From: Vibrio sp. B1FLJ16
Lineage (GTDB): Bacteria; Pseudomonadota; Gammaproteobacteria; Enterobacterales; Vibrionaceae
Reading direction: 5' to 3'
Assembly: GCF_905175385.1 (NCBI RefSeq)
Contig: NZ_HG992749.1
Span: forward strand, 1,674,001 to 1,738,000
DNA length: 64,000 nt
Shown here: piece after piece, positions 45,338-53,705 of the stretch
Layout of the letters: each line of letters starts with the position of its first letter
Position numbering within the stretch: position 1 is the first letter of the stretch
Translations under genes and position numbers: made by a program
The notes under the pieces: generated by a model
What the model saw: the letters and a program-made list of their open reading frames with translations, nothing else
What the model was told of the DNA's origin: nothing
Databases searched by the model: none

Positions 45338-46186
45338 TTAGAGATGGCGTTGAATAAAGCCGTTGTAATGCCCTTTCCCCCAGGAAGGTTCCGAGCGTTT
45401 TATCCATTGCGCCTGATGAACTTCGGTAATGGCATTCGCCCATTGCGTACCTAACTGTTCAAGCAGCTTCTTTCCAAGCTCCAACGTAGCTTGGGTCGGA
45501 TCGCCAATAACGCCTGTCGGACCAAAATCAAAGCTTGCCCAAGCTGCAGCAGGGCGACCCGTCGTTAATGTCGGGCATGGGAAGGGTTGTGGGTAGTGAG
45601 ATTCGGCTCTGTCCATGTGAACATGTTCACCAAGCAGTGCCATCATAATCGCAGTTTCACCATGTCCTGCGTGCATAGCTAACTGTTTTTCCTGCTCACT
45701 AAACTCACTGTTGTCGTGAGGCACACTCCAAGCCGAACGTGGGACCACCATGTAATCTCCATGGCGAAGACGCAGTTCTCTCGCTGCCATTTCCAAAGGT
45801 TGCGGCTGTCCCCCGTGAGCATTAATCATGACAAGCTTACGAAACCCTGCGCGATACACTGACTCACCGATTTCAGTAATAGTGTGAAGCAGAAGCTCAC
45901 CAGTTAGCGTAATCGTACCGGGAAAATGGAGATGCTCATCAGACTTGCCATATACAATTGGTGCGAGTCCATATGCCGATACGTTATCTGGCAACAAGCT
46001 CAACGCTTTACCAGCCACACCCGCAGCGACTGTCGCATCAACAGAGCAAGGAAGGTGTGGACCGTGTTGCTCTATCGCGCCAACGGGCAATACGATTACG
46101 GTATTTTCTTTGTCTTCGATGGCATCAATGTCAGTCCAGGTAAGGTAAGGAAGAAAACGGTCTGCGGGTGTATATCCATGTAGCAT
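45338..46186 (-). CDS. Creatininase-family amidohydrolase
   Basis: A 282-aa enzyme with the complete creatininase metal motifs: VLPVGAIEQHGPHLPCSVD, MINAHGGQPQP and AMHAGHGETAIMM. The family opens cyclic amides (creatinine to creatine) or deformylates pyrimidines (for example the archaeal FAPy deformylase). It stands between the binding protein and RidA genes. A ring-opening or deformylating step in the unknown pathway is the likely role. Being a true creatinine amidohydrolase is possible but no creatinase or sarcosine oxidase is nearby. Confidence 0.85.
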   Translation of the reverse strand: MLHGYTPADRFLPYLTWTDIDAIEDKENTVIVLPVGAIEQHGPHLPCSVDATVAAGVAGKALSLLPDNVSAYGLAPIVYGKSDEHLHFPGTITLTGELLLHTITEIGESVYRAGFRKLVMINAHGGQPQPLEMAARELRLRHGDYMVVPRSAWSVPHDNSEFSEQEKQLAMHAGHGETAIMMALLGEHVHMDRAESHYPQPFPCPTLTTGRPAAAWASFDFGPTGVIGDPTQATLELGKKLLEQLGTQWANAITEVHQAQWIKRSEPSWGKGHYNGFIQRHL

Positions 46187-46215
46187 AATTAAGTCCTTTT
46201 AAAATTGATGCTTTA

Positions 46216-46674
46216 TTAATTCAGTGGCAAATACGCAGTCGCTTCGACTTCAATCAAAATATCTTCGGTCGGCAACATGGCACTGACTTCAACAATGGTT
46301 GAGACCGGCGACTCATCAGGGAAAAATTGTTTACGAACTTCACTGTAATATGGAAAGTGATCTAAGTTTTTGAAGTACTGAACTAACTTGAACACATCAT
46401 TCATTGTCCCGCCCTGGGATTCGATCATGTTTTTGATCGCGTTAAGCACATACCAACTTTGCGCCAGAATCGGCCCTTTCTTGATATCGCTTGAAAACTC
46501 CCCTGTTTGTCCAAGCATCTGAGCGGCGTGGTATGGAATGTCTTCAAACCCTTTGACGATCTTTCTCTCTTCTGGGTTTACCGCGATGACACCAGAAAAA
46601 TAAATCAGATCACCGACTCTGCGAAACGAAGCGTACCTTGCGAGCGGCGCACCATCTGTCACTGCTTTTTCCAT
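46216..46674 (-). CDS. RidA-family protein (YjgF/YER057c/UK114)
   Basis: A 152-aa member of the RidA superfamily with the pattern GDLIYFSGVIAVNPEERKI, an alanine/leucine hydrophobic core and VEVSAMLPTEDILIEVEATA. Archetypal RidA keeps an arginine in the C-terminal active site (CVEVARLP context), but here the position is SAMLPTED, so it belongs to one of the Rid subgroups with other chemistry. It lies 29 bp upstream of the creatininase gene. By analogy with RutC it may hydrolyse an enamine or aminoacrylate-like intermediate; this is inference. Confidence 0.82.
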   Translation of the reverse strand: MEKAVTDGAPLARYASFRRVGDLIYFSGVIAVNPEERKIVKGFEDIPYHAAQMLGQTGEFSSDIKKGPILAQSWYVLNAIKNMIESQGGTMNDVFKLVQYFKNLDHFPYYSEVRKQFFPDESPVSTIVEVSAMLPTEDILIEVEATAYLPLN

Positions 46675-46709
46675 TTATCTGTCCTAATTTTCTACTTGTT
46701 TTAATTGCT

Positions 46710-47921
46710 TTAATCACTCTTTAACCACTGTCCTTTTCTCATAATCTGCACATGCTGATGTTCGGGCCAAATGTGAACATTGCCATGGTCGAACACGACA
46801 AAGTCTGCTGGCTGTCCGATCAAAACTGAATGTGGAGAACCTGAAAGCGGTTTGATTGTGCTGATCGCCTGGGACCAATCTTCAAAAGGGTTATCTAGCT
46901 GAGAGGTAATACAAGCAAGCTTTAACACTGATACTGGATTGTAATCTCCGTATGGACAAAACGCGTCCGCTACGTTGTCACTGGAGAACATCACATCCAC
47001 ACCGCTGTTTAATGCTTCTTTGACTAAGGTAATACCTCGGTGACTAGGTGTTGCATCAGTCACTGCATCCTGAAGTAACAAGTTCGTCGTCGGTAGCGCA
47101 ACAATTGTCACTTTGTGCTTTGCGAAGGTAGAAAGAATATATTCGACTTCATCACTATTTAGGGCGTGTAAACCGCACGCATGACCACAGGTAATTTTCT
47201 GATTGAATGAGTGATTGTTGAGATACTCCGCTAACCAAACCAGACCATCTGCACTGTGTAATTCTTCATTAATGTGTAGATCTAAATCGAGCTCAAATTC
47301 ATTCGCTATTGCCAGTAAGTTTGACATCGCACTTGGGCTAAAATTACTTGAATGGATAAAAGCACCTAACAAGCTGTTTTGACTCTGTTTAATTAACGCT
47401 GCAATGGTCATCGCAATATCAACATTCTCAAACGTTGGCAGAGGTATCAAAGCAACGCGCTCAATCTCAATCTTGTTGCGCCATTGCGTCGATAAATCAT
47501 CAAGGATTTGCCATGCCAAAGGCTGCGTTAAATCGAACCAGTCAATGTGCGTTCTCATTTTAGTTACGCCATTGATATAGGCTCGTTCTAATGCTTGCTG
47601 CATACGCGGTAACAGGTCCACACCATTCCAGTTACGTTTGTCGGTATCCATCGCCTGAATCGCATTTAATAGACCAGGCTTAATATCGCCTAATCGGTGA
47701 CGGGTGTAGGTCTTATCTAAATGCGTGTGCATTTCGCAAAGCCCAGAGATAACGAGCTTGCCATCGCCTTCCCAAACCGGATCATGCTCATTAACTAACA
47801 AGTCATCTGTACGAACAATGGCGGTGACAAGGCCATCTTCAATAGCAACGGATACACGTTCTGACTTCGCGCGACCAGATAACCACTTGGGTAAAATTAC
47901 ATTGTTCATCCAGTAAGTCAT
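46710..47921 (-). CDS. Cytosine-deaminase-like amidohydrolase
   Basis: A 403-aa enzyme of the CodA branch of the amidohydrolase superfamily. Metal and catalytic motifs are present: EMHTHLDKTYTRHRLG, DLDLHINEE, CGHACGLHAL and FSSDNVADAFCPYGDYNP. I chose the ATG at 47921, with GGAG 9 bases upstream. A longer frame to 47969 would overlap the reductase gene by 46 bp. Members of this group deaminate cytosine, creatinine, isoguanine or triazines. The actual ring substrate here is unknown. It is the second gene of the operon. Confidence 0.83.
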   Translation of the reverse strand: MTYWMNNVILPKWLSGRAKSERVSVAIEDGLVTAIVRTDDLLVNEHDPVWEGDGKLVISGLCEMHTHLDKTYTRHRLGDIKPGLLNAIQAMDTDKRNWNGVDLLPRMQQALERAYINGVTKMRTHIDWFDLTQPLAWQILDDLSTQWRNKIEIERVALIPLPTFENVDIAMTIAALIKQSQNSLLGAFIHSSNFSPSAMSNLLAIANEFELDLDLHINEELHSADGLVWLAEYLNNHSFNQKITCGHACGLHALNSDEVEYILSTFAKHKVTIVALPTTNLLLQDAVTDATPSHRGITLVKEALNSGVDVMFSSDNVADAFCPYGDYNPVSVLKLACITSQLDNPFEDWSQAISTIKPLSGSPHSVLIGQPADFVVFDHGNVHIWPEHQHVQIMRKGQWLKSD

Positions 47922-47923
47922 GG

Positions 47924-48859
47924 CTAGATCTCCAATGTCAGTGACTTGGAACTGCAACCTGCACAACACAGTGCTACATATTCGCTGCGCTCTTCATCAG
48001 TCATGCATTCGTCGTTGTGAATGGGCTCTCCATCACGCCAGGAGACAACGCAACTGCCACAGACCCCTTGTTCGCATACTGTATCGACGGGGATTCCTGC
48101 CAAGCGTATCGCATCTATCATGCTACCGCCGGAAGGCAGTTTAATTACTTTATTGCTCTCTGAAAGCGTTAGCGTTACCGCGCTGTCAACGACAGTTTCA
48201 TTAGTTGGTGTAAAGCTCTCCTGGTGCCAGCGCTCGTCCTCAACACCACTTATCTGACGTATGTGTTCCATAAACTCATTCGGCCCACAGCAGTAGATGT
48301 CTAACTTATTGTTATGATGAGAAATAAAATGCTCTAAACACAAACTATCTTTACCCTGATTCATGAAATGTAAGTCGGCGCCAAGGTTCTCTAACTCAGT
48401 TTCAAAAAGAGGTTTTGAATAACGTGAAGAGCAAAATATAACACTAAACGGAATGTTTTTACGCTTAAGCACATAGGCCATACTTAACAAAGGTGTAATA
48501 CCAATCCCGCCGCCAACTAACAATACTTGATCAGCTTCTTCATTTAGGGAGAAATAGTTCTTCGGTTGCGATATCGTGACTTTATCGCCTTGGCGGAGAT
48601 GGTCATGGATAAAATCCGAGCCACCTCTGCTTACCAACTCTCGTTTCACCGAAATTCGATATATTGAACGTTCGTCAGGATCACTACAGAGCGAATAAAC
48701 GCGAGTCATCGTATCGGTTAACTTCAACTCTATATGAGAGCCCGCATCAAACGGCGGCAGCTTCCCTCCATTCTCTAACGCTAACGTCAGGCACACTACA
48801 TCATCTGCAATTTCGCGCTTATCAATAACAACTACTTCAAATTTTTCTTTCGCAACCAT
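47924..48859 (-). CDS. Phthalate-dioxygenase-reductase/VanB-type FMN and 2Fe-2S oxidoreductase
   Basis: A 311-aa class IA reductase. The N-terminal flavin-binding barrel shows RVYSLCSDP, the NAD-binding domain shows VLLVGGGIGITPLLSMAY and YCCGPNEFMEHI, and the C-terminal plant-type [2Fe-2S] ferredoxin has cysteines in VCEQGVCGSCVV and ALCCAGC. VanB-type reductases pass electrons to a Rieske oxygenase, but none is encoded in this operon or elsewhere in the window. It is the first gene of the operon, with a RutR-like palindrome 16 bp before its start. Confidence 0.88.
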   Translation of the reverse strand: MVAKEKFEVVVIDKREIADDVVCLTLALENGGKLPPFDAGSHIELKLTDTMTRVYSLCSDPDERSIYRISVKRELVSRGGSDFIHDHLRQGDKVTISQPKNYFSLNEEADQVLLVGGGIGITPLLSMAYVLKRKNIPFSVIFCSSRYSKPLFETELENLGADLHFMNQGKDSLCLEHFISHHNNKLDIYCCGPNEFMEHIRQISGVEDERWHQESFTPTNETVVDSAVTLTLSESNKVIKLPSGGSMIDAIRLAGIPVDTVCEQGVCGSCVVSWRDGEPIHNDECMTDEERSEYVALCCAGCSSKSLTLEI

Positions 48860-48874
48860 TCTTTAACCAACCAG

Positions 48875-48892
48875 TTTGTCCGATCGGTCAAA
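48875..48892. promoter_or_regulatory. RutR/TetR-like operator upstream of the heterocycle operon
   Basis: TTTGTCCGATCGGTCAAA is an 18-bp palindrome with a single mismatched pair (879/888). Its right half, GGTCAA, fits the known RutR half-site (TTGACC...GGTCAA) and the left half differs by one base. It lies 16 bp before the reductase start codon, in the 132-bp gap between the TetR-type regulator gene and the operon. Binding by the 48992-49618 protein is the natural prediction. Confidence 0.6.
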
Positions 48893-48991
48893 TCAATGCA
48901 TGAACAATGCCACCTACAGTTTCTTAGCAACAAACCGTTAACGTTTTTAAGTAGTAAATGGAATATAGAGATTTAGAGATACTTATTAAAT

Positions 48992-49618
48992 TCAATTAGT
49001 TAAAGAAATGCCATTTAGTACAAATGTTATTAATTCCTGCTTAATTTCTTCTTGTACCTCTGGGTCGGTGATCGGTTTTTTAAGTATTTTCTCTACCTGT
49101 AGAGCGTAGTCAGCGTAATGTTGTGTCATCGCCCAAATATTCATGAGCAAAAGTCGCCCGTCTAAATCCCTGATTTTATTGCCCTTAACCCATAAATCTA
49201 TGATATCAGCTCTAATTAGCGCGCTGCTCACTGTACGATCCCAATACGTTTCCAGATAACGTCCCCCGCCCATCACTTCCATGGTAAATACACGCGATAA
49301 TTCCGGGTAAGTGACTGCAAAATCAAACTTCTGACTGATGTATTGGCTGAGTGTCTCTTCCGGTGTATCGCCCTGCTCTGGGTTGTATTCAAACAGCGCA
49401 TCCCAAGTGTTAAATATCGTCTCAAGTACTTGATAATAAAGGGCCTCCTTATCATCAATGTAATAGTGAAGCTGAGATTTTTTCATCCCTGCCCGAAGCG
49501 CTATTCCTTGGGTTGAAGCACCAACAAAACCGTGCAGACTGAACTCAGTAATTGCGGCTTGAAGAATTTTTTCCTTTATTTGCTCACGATTAGCTTTTAC
49601 TAGTCCTTTGTTATTCAT
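48992..49618 (-). CDS. TetR-family regulator, RutR-like
   Basis: A 208-aa regulator. The N-terminal HTH is KILQAAITEFSLHGFVGAST with AGMKKSQLHYYIDDKEALYY. The C-terminal domain (EVMGGGRYLETYW, NIWAMTQHYADYALQVEKIL) follows the RutR (YcdC) type, a uracil/thymine-responsive repressor in E. coli. I chose the ATG at 49618, preceded by GGAAG; an ATG four codons upstream lacks a binding site. It precedes the catabolic operon on the same strand and probably controls it and perhaps itself. The effector may be a pyrimidine-like ring. Confidence 0.85.
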   Translation of the reverse strand: MNNKGLVKANREQIKEKILQAAITEFSLHGFVGASTQGIALRAGMKKSQLHYYIDDKEALYYQVLETIFNTWDALFEYNPEQGDTPEETLSQYISQKFDFAVTYPELSRVFTMEVMGGGRYLETYWDRTVSSALIRADIIDLWVKGNKIRDLDGRLLLMNIWAMTQHYADYALQVEKILKKPITDPEVQEEIKQELITFVLNGISLTN

Positions 49619-49642
49619 ATCGACTTCCATTTATTCTAGCTT

Positions 49643-49668
49643 GGTGCAAACAGGCACATAGTTGCACC
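49643..49668. promoter_or_regulatory. Inverted repeat upstream of the TetR gene
   Basis: GGTGCAA and TTGCACC are separated by 12 bp, centred about 38 bp before the TetR start codon. It is a candidate operator or promoter element. It does not share sequence with the palindrome at 48875. Confidence 0.3.
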
Positions 49669-49814
49669 ACAAAATACACACAATTATTGCAACGACACCA
49701 TATGGATTGGGCAGAGATAAACCTACCATTACGAATCCAGATGTATGAGCACTTTCAAACATGACTCAGTTTATCGTAGATACGTTATGACGCTTTGGAA
49801 AAACCATGCCACAA

Positions 49815-49856
49815 ACCATTAATGACAAAATAATCACTACAGTTACCACTAATGAC
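49815..49856. promoter_or_regulatory. Direct repeat pair before the homocysteine-methyltransferase-like gene
   Basis: ACCATTAATGAC (49815-49826) and ACCACTAATGAC (49845-49856) match at 11 of 12 positions and are exactly 30 bp apart, about three helical turns. They lie 59-100 bp before the start codon, where an activator could bind two sites on one face of the DNA. No known consensus is recognised. Confidence 0.35.
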
Positions 49857-49914
49857 TATTTATTCCTAAACTACAAAGAATGTATTTCTCATCTTGATAA
49901 GATGGAGGTCCGAC

Positions 49915-50868
49915 ATGGTCATGCAAAAATCCTTTCCCACTCAACAAGATGGACGATTCTATCTGACTGAGGGTGGCACAGAAACAGAACTCATGTACAA
50001 ATATGGTTTTGAGTTACCTCAGTTTGCTATGTACCCCCTACTCGACAACCCTGCCGCTGTTGAAAAGATGCAAGAGATGTTTCGCAATTATCTGGACGTC
50101 GCGGCTAAACACAACATGTGTGCTCTCATGGGTGGGCTTGACTATCGTGCCAGTCCTGATTGGGGAAAATTATTAGGTTACTCCCCACAAAGCCTGGCTG
50201 ATGCAAATATTCAATGTATTGAGTTCTTGCGTGAGGTCGCAAAAGAGTACACTGCTGATATCCCCGAAATTTTATATCAAGGACTGATTGGCCCCCGTGG
50301 TGATGCATACTCAACCAATCATAAGATCACAGAGAATGAAGCCGAAGACTATCACTCGGTTCAACTCGAAACCTTGAAAAAAGCAGACGTCGATTTGGCG
50401 TTGGCCATAACCTTCAACAACATCCCGGAGTCCATCGGCGTCGTCCGAGCCGCGCAGAAATTAGGCGTACCACTTGCCATTTCACTCACATTAGATAGTA
50501 CTTCCAAACTGAATTCCGGACCAAGCTTAGCCGAAGCCATCACAACCATTGATCGCGAAACAGATAACGCAGCCGAGTTTTATTTGATCAACTGCTCTCA
50601 CCCAGTGGAATACGAACCTGCGATTGAAGATAGAGAGTGGATTCATCGGATTAGGGGCGTCAGACCAAACGCGTCCAAAATGGAAAAAATAGCACTGTGT
50701 AAACTCGGACACCTAGAAGACGGTGATCCGGTAGAATTAGGCGAGCAGTGTGGCGACCTTGCTAAACGTTACCCGCACATGGACATTTGGGGTGGCTGCT
50801 GCGGCACTTGGGACAGCCATCTGGATCAGATTGCCAAACAAGTCATCAAAGCAAAAAGTAACGAATGA
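49915..50868 (+). CDS. Homocysteine S-methyltransferase family protein
   Basis: A 317-aa TIM-barrel protein with the family start FYLTEGGTETELMYKYGFEL, and the zinc cysteines in LINCSHPVE and WGGCCGTWDSHL (the C...CC arrangement that binds zinc and activates the thiol). I chose the ATG at 49915 because GGAGG stands 6 bases upstream. The methyl donor (S-methylmethionine, betaine or SAM) cannot be predicted; GGLDYRASPDWG and HMDIWGG differ from MmuM. It stands alone on the plus strand, divergent from the TetR gene. Confidence 0.8.
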   Translation: MVMQKSFPTQQDGRFYLTEGGTETELMYKYGFELPQFAMYPLLDNPAAVEKMQEMFRNYLDVAAKHNMCALMGGLDYRASPDWGKLLGYSPQSLADANIQCIEFLREVAKEYTADIPEILYQGLIGPRGDAYSTNHKITENEAEDYHSVQLETLKKADVDLALAITFNNIPESIGVVRAAQKLGVPLAISLTLDSTSKLNSGPSLAEAITTIDRETDNAAEFYLINCSHPVEYEPAIEDREWIHRIRGVRPNASKMEKIALCKLGHLEDGDPVELGEQCGDLAKRYPHMDIWGGCCGTWDSHLDQIAKQVIKAKSNE

Positions 50869-50916
50869 GGTCAAATAAATGATATAGTTGCGCCCCAGTT
50901 AAACGGGGATCATTTG

Positions 50917-51183
50917 ATGGCAAACTTACTGAAAAAAATACAAAACACATTGAGTGAAGTTTTGGACTTTCAATCTCGGATTTGGGTCGTTAACGTTTAT
51001 GGAGGTCCGCAAAAGGGCGAATCTTTTATCGTCAATGAGGATTCATTTTCTGCCCCTTTGCAATGGATGAAACGCAAAGGCTACAACACGGCTATGCTTC
51101 AACAAGTTGAAACCATGGAGCGCTCTCAAATACTTGAGTTTGACCTAGACGACGTTCAACACCGATTAATGCGCGTAAAGTAG
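50917..51183 (+). CDS. Small conserved hypothetical protein
   Basis: An 88-aa protein starting MANLLKKIQNTLSEVLDFQS, then IWVVNVYGGPQKGESFIVNE and a C-terminal helical part. It has no signal peptide or catalytic motif. I chose the ATG at 50917 (GGGGA a little upstream); a TTG directly precedes it. It is followed by a strong hairpin terminator at 51220. No family can be named. Confidence 0.55.
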   Translation: MANLLKKIQNTLSEVLDFQSRIWVVNVYGGPQKGESFIVNEDSFSAPLQWMKRKGYNTAMLQQVETMERSQILEFDLDDVQHRLMRVK

Positions 51184-51219
51184 ACAAGCGAAAAAGAGAT
51201 GTTTGAAACTCAGATACAA

Positions 51220-51245
51220 CAAAGCCCGCTAAAAAGCGGGCTTTG
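51220..51245 (+). terminator. Hairpin terminator, probably bidirectional
   Basis: CAAAGCCCGCT-AAAA-AGCGGGCTTTG is a perfect 11-bp GC-rich stem with a 4-nt loop. It lies 36 bp after the small gene on the plus strand and 22 bp beyond the 3' end of the tRNA-Val pair on the minus strand, so it can end both transcripts. Confidence 0.85.
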
Positions 51246-51267
51246 TGCGTTCATGAAGAACAAAATT

Positions 51268-51344
51268 TGGTGGGTCCGGGCGAACTCGAATCGCCGACCC
51301 CTACCATGTCAAGGTAGTACTCTAACCAACTGAGCTACGGACCC
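51268..51344 (-). tRNA. tRNA-Val (anticodon GAC)
   Basis: A complete 77-nt cloverleaf on the minus strand. The acceptor stem is GGGTCCG/CGGACCC, the D-arm contains AGCTCAGTTGGTTAGAG, the anticodon loop is TTGACAT within CTACC/GGTAG giving GAC, the T-arm reads TTCGAGT, and CCA is encoded. It lies 33 bp downstream of a second tRNA-Val gene in the same transcript. Confidence 0.97.
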
Positions 51345-51377
51345 AAATTTTTGTTTCCAGTACCATTCAATTCAGAA

Positions 51378-51454
51378 TGGTGCGTCCGAGTGGACTCGAA
51401 CCACCGACCCCCGCCATGTCAAGGCGATACTCTAACCAGCTGAGCTACGGACGC
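51378..51454 (-). tRNA. tRNA-Val (anticodon GAC)
   Basis: A complete 77-nt cloverleaf. The acceptor stem is GCGTCCG/CGGACGC, the anticodon loop is TTGACAT within CGCC/GGCG giving GAC, the T-loop reads TTCGAGT, and CCA is encoded. It differs from the neighbouring copy in the acceptor, anticodon stem and T-stem bases, so the two are related but not identical. Confidence 0.97.
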
Positions 51455-51632
51455 ATTTCTCTGGAACGACAAGGATATTAGCTATAAGCCTTCTAGGGTG
51501 CAAGTATAAATTCGCTAACTTTGAATCGTTTGCTGAAAATGTAAACTCAACACTCGTTTTCCGGTGATTTTATCAGCGAAATCCACCTGCTAACGCTTTA
51601 AGAATGTGATCTGAGTGACGTTCCTTTCGCGC

Positions 51633-51968
51633 TTACTCATCGAAAGGAACATCACTCAACATCCAGATCTGCAAAGTGTAGGAAACATCCGGACAAGAAC
51701 CGAAAAGGATTTGATATTTAGGCTCAAACGGTTCGCCAATATAGGTAGTACGAACCAGCTCCCCGGTTTTTAAATCTACCTGAGTACTTACCCGTCCTTT
51801 AAAATTTTGAAAGATAACAAACTGCTCGCTGTGATAAACCATCTGTTCACGGTAAAACAAAAAATGATCTTGAGGCGAGTCATTAAGCTGACATTCCAAT
51901 GGTTTCAGGTTCGGTGACGCATTCGCGTTTGATGCGAGCAGCAGAGAAAGCATCCATCCATATCGCAT
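51633..51968 (-). CDS. Hypothetical secreted/periplasmic protein
   Basis: A 111-aa protein with a short signal peptide (MRYGWMLSLLLASNANA, cleavage after the second ANA/ASP). The mature part has two cysteines (LECQLN, FGSCPD) that may form a disulphide, and alternating hydrophobic strands. It has no known motif. It is a single gene on the minus strand. Confidence 0.6.
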   Translation of the reverse strand: MRYGWMLSLLLASNANASPNLKPLECQLNDSPQDHFLFYREQMVYHSEQFVIFQNFKGRVSTQVDLKTGELVRTTYIGEPFEPKYQILFGSCPDVSYTLQIWMLSDVPFDE

Positions 51969-52091
51969 AGCACGTACCCACTTTATTAAAGTTTCTTAAA
52001 GTATAGGTGTGATAGCGCCGCAACTAATTACAAGCGTTAAAAAAGGCTTTGACTCATGCAAGCCAAAGCCTTTCGAAATTTTATATGTTTG

Positions 52092-52754
52092 CTACTCGCC
52101 TTCGACGTCAAACACCACGTTGTAGTTCTCAGTGTAGGTACAGTTTGGCTGACGACTACAGGTGAAAAAGCGTCGCCCTTTAAACTCACCTTGATTGGCG
52201 GTTTTGATTATCATGGGGCTGCCACATTTTTTACAAAAACGAACCTCTTTCTCCGGTTCTATCAAATCTAAGTGCGCAGCTAGCAAACGCCGCAAACGAC
52301 CCACTTGGTAACTGTGTTTTATTGAGGTACCAATTAATGGCAAGTTGGCAGTTTTACACACATGAATAAGCAGCTTCTGCCTTTCTGCCTTGCCTTTATT
52401 AAGCGGCTTTCCGTCATCCAGTTCGAGTATCACCCGTGGCTCTAATGTACGCGGGTCACATATAACATAGTCAAAATAGCTTTTTGAAATACGGTTACTA
52501 GCGACAAACAGCTGCTTCTTGTTTTTAATTTCCTTCGGTGCCACCAAACTGGACATATTCACTTTGGCAAATACGACGGCATGATCTCCGACTGCAGCCC
52601 TTAACGCATTAAAAACAGCCCCCTCTTGCCCTTTTAGCAACGCACCTTTAGAGCGATACGGATAGTCACGAGTATCGTCCTGCTTGAGTACATACTTTTG
52701 AATAATTAAGAAAAAGACAACTAAAAGAGCAACGATGATAAAGATGTTGGTCAT
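52092..52754 (-). CDS. DUF2726 protein with topoisomerase-type zinc ribbon
   Basis: A 220-aa protein with an N-terminal membrane anchor (IFIIVALLVVFFLIIQ), then the DUF2726 nuclease-like fold (LKGQEGAVFNALRAAVGDHA, SKSYFDYVICDP, VILELDDGKPLNKG, which has the D/E-x-D-type acids of a restriction-endonuclease-like domain), and a C-terminal C4 zinc ribbon (FCKKCGSPM, FFTCSRQPNC). The combination suggests a membrane-tethered nucleic-acid protein of unknown role. Confidence 0.78.
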   Translation of the reverse strand: MTNIFIIVALLVVFFLIIQKYVLKQDDTRDYPYRSKGALLKGQEGAVFNALRAAVGDHAVVFAKVNMSSLVAPKEIKNKKQLFVASNRISKSYFDYVICDPRTLEPRVILELDDGKPLNKGKAERQKLLIHVCKTANLPLIGTSIKHSYQVGRLRRLLAAHLDLIEPEKEVRFCKKCGSPMIIKTANQGEFKGRRFFTCSRQPNCTYTENYNVVFDVEGE

Positions 52755-52978
52755 AGATAAAGTGGGCCTAAAACAACAAGTTGCTCAAAGCGTAAATGGA
52801 AACGCCAACCAGAGCAACTTATCGACTCAGATTTGTGTGCTTAGCTTTATGTTTACAGTGAGAAGAGTTTGATTAGGCTCTCCTGTCGTAACAACGCAAT
52901 TTTAAGGGAGAGTCACCGCTTTTTTTTCTATCGCTTTCGGTGATACTCTTGCACATTATTTTTTAGTTGGAAAACCTT

Positions 52979-53593
52979 ATGCCTCAAGCTAACTCTGTCG
53001 TCGTACTCGACTTTGAAACCACTGGCCTCTCTCCCAACCTTGGAGATAGGGCAATTGAGATTGGTGCAGTTAAGTTAGTCGATGGTGAGATTGTAGATAG
53101 TTTTCAGCAACTAATGAATCCAGGCTTCAGAGTGAGTTCATTCATCGAAGGTTATACCGGCATCACTAATAACATGCTGCGTACAGCACCAAGCTGCGAC
53201 GAGGTGATGGCATCATTTAGTGAGTTTATTGCCGGTGAGAATCTTATCGCGCACAACGCTTCGTTCGATAAACGATTTCTGGACGCTGAACTTGAAAGAA
53301 TTAACTGTGGTTATTCAGGAGAGTTTGCTTGCTCTTTATTAGTAGCCAGACGGCTAATTCAGGACGCTCCGTCCCACAAACTAGGTGAGCTTGTTCGCTA
53401 CAAAAATATCGAAAACAATGGTGTTTTTCACCGGGCATTAGCTGACGCACAAATGACAGCCAAACTTTGGATTCGAATGGTGGAGGAGTTAGAGCAATCC
53501 GGAATAGTCACGCCAAGCTTTCAGTTTATGCAAACCGTGAGCAAAACCGCGAAAGGGAAAGTGAACGAGCTACTTGCTAAAAGTCGTCTTTAA
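52979..53593 (+). CDS. DEDDh 3'-5' exonuclease (DnaQ-like)
   Basis: A 204-aa exonuclease with the three Exo motifs: [12 protein letters not shown] (Exo I, D and E), [14 protein letters not shown] (Exo II) and [15 protein letters not shown] (Exo III, H and D). It resembles DNA polymerase III epsilon-like or exonuclease X/PolC-type proteins, not the replicative epsilon subunit itself. I chose the ATG at 52979; a TTG lies four codons upstream. It probably trims nucleic acid ends. Confidence 0.85.
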   Translation: MPQANSVVVLDFETTGLSPNLGDRAIEIGAVKLVDGEIVDSFQQLMNPGFRVSSFIEGYTGITNNMLRTAPSCDEVMASFSEFIAGENLIAHNASFDKRFLDAELERINCGYSGEFACSLLVARRLIQDAPSHKLGELVRYKNIENNGVFHRALADAQMTAKLWIRMVEELEQSGIVTPSFQFMQTVSKTAKGKVNELLAKSRL

Positions 53594-53705
53594 TTCACCC
53601 TAATCTCGTTGCGTGCACTAAACAAAACTTTAATTGACTTGAAGCTGCCTTCGCAAAATTCTTTTATCAAAGACTATTTTTCTAAGAAAAATATTAGACC
53701 GGAGC

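Noticed and set aside
45338..46186. A complete creatinine-to-glycine pathway
   Set aside because: Only a creatininase-family gene is present; no creatinase or sarcosine oxidase is encoded nearby.
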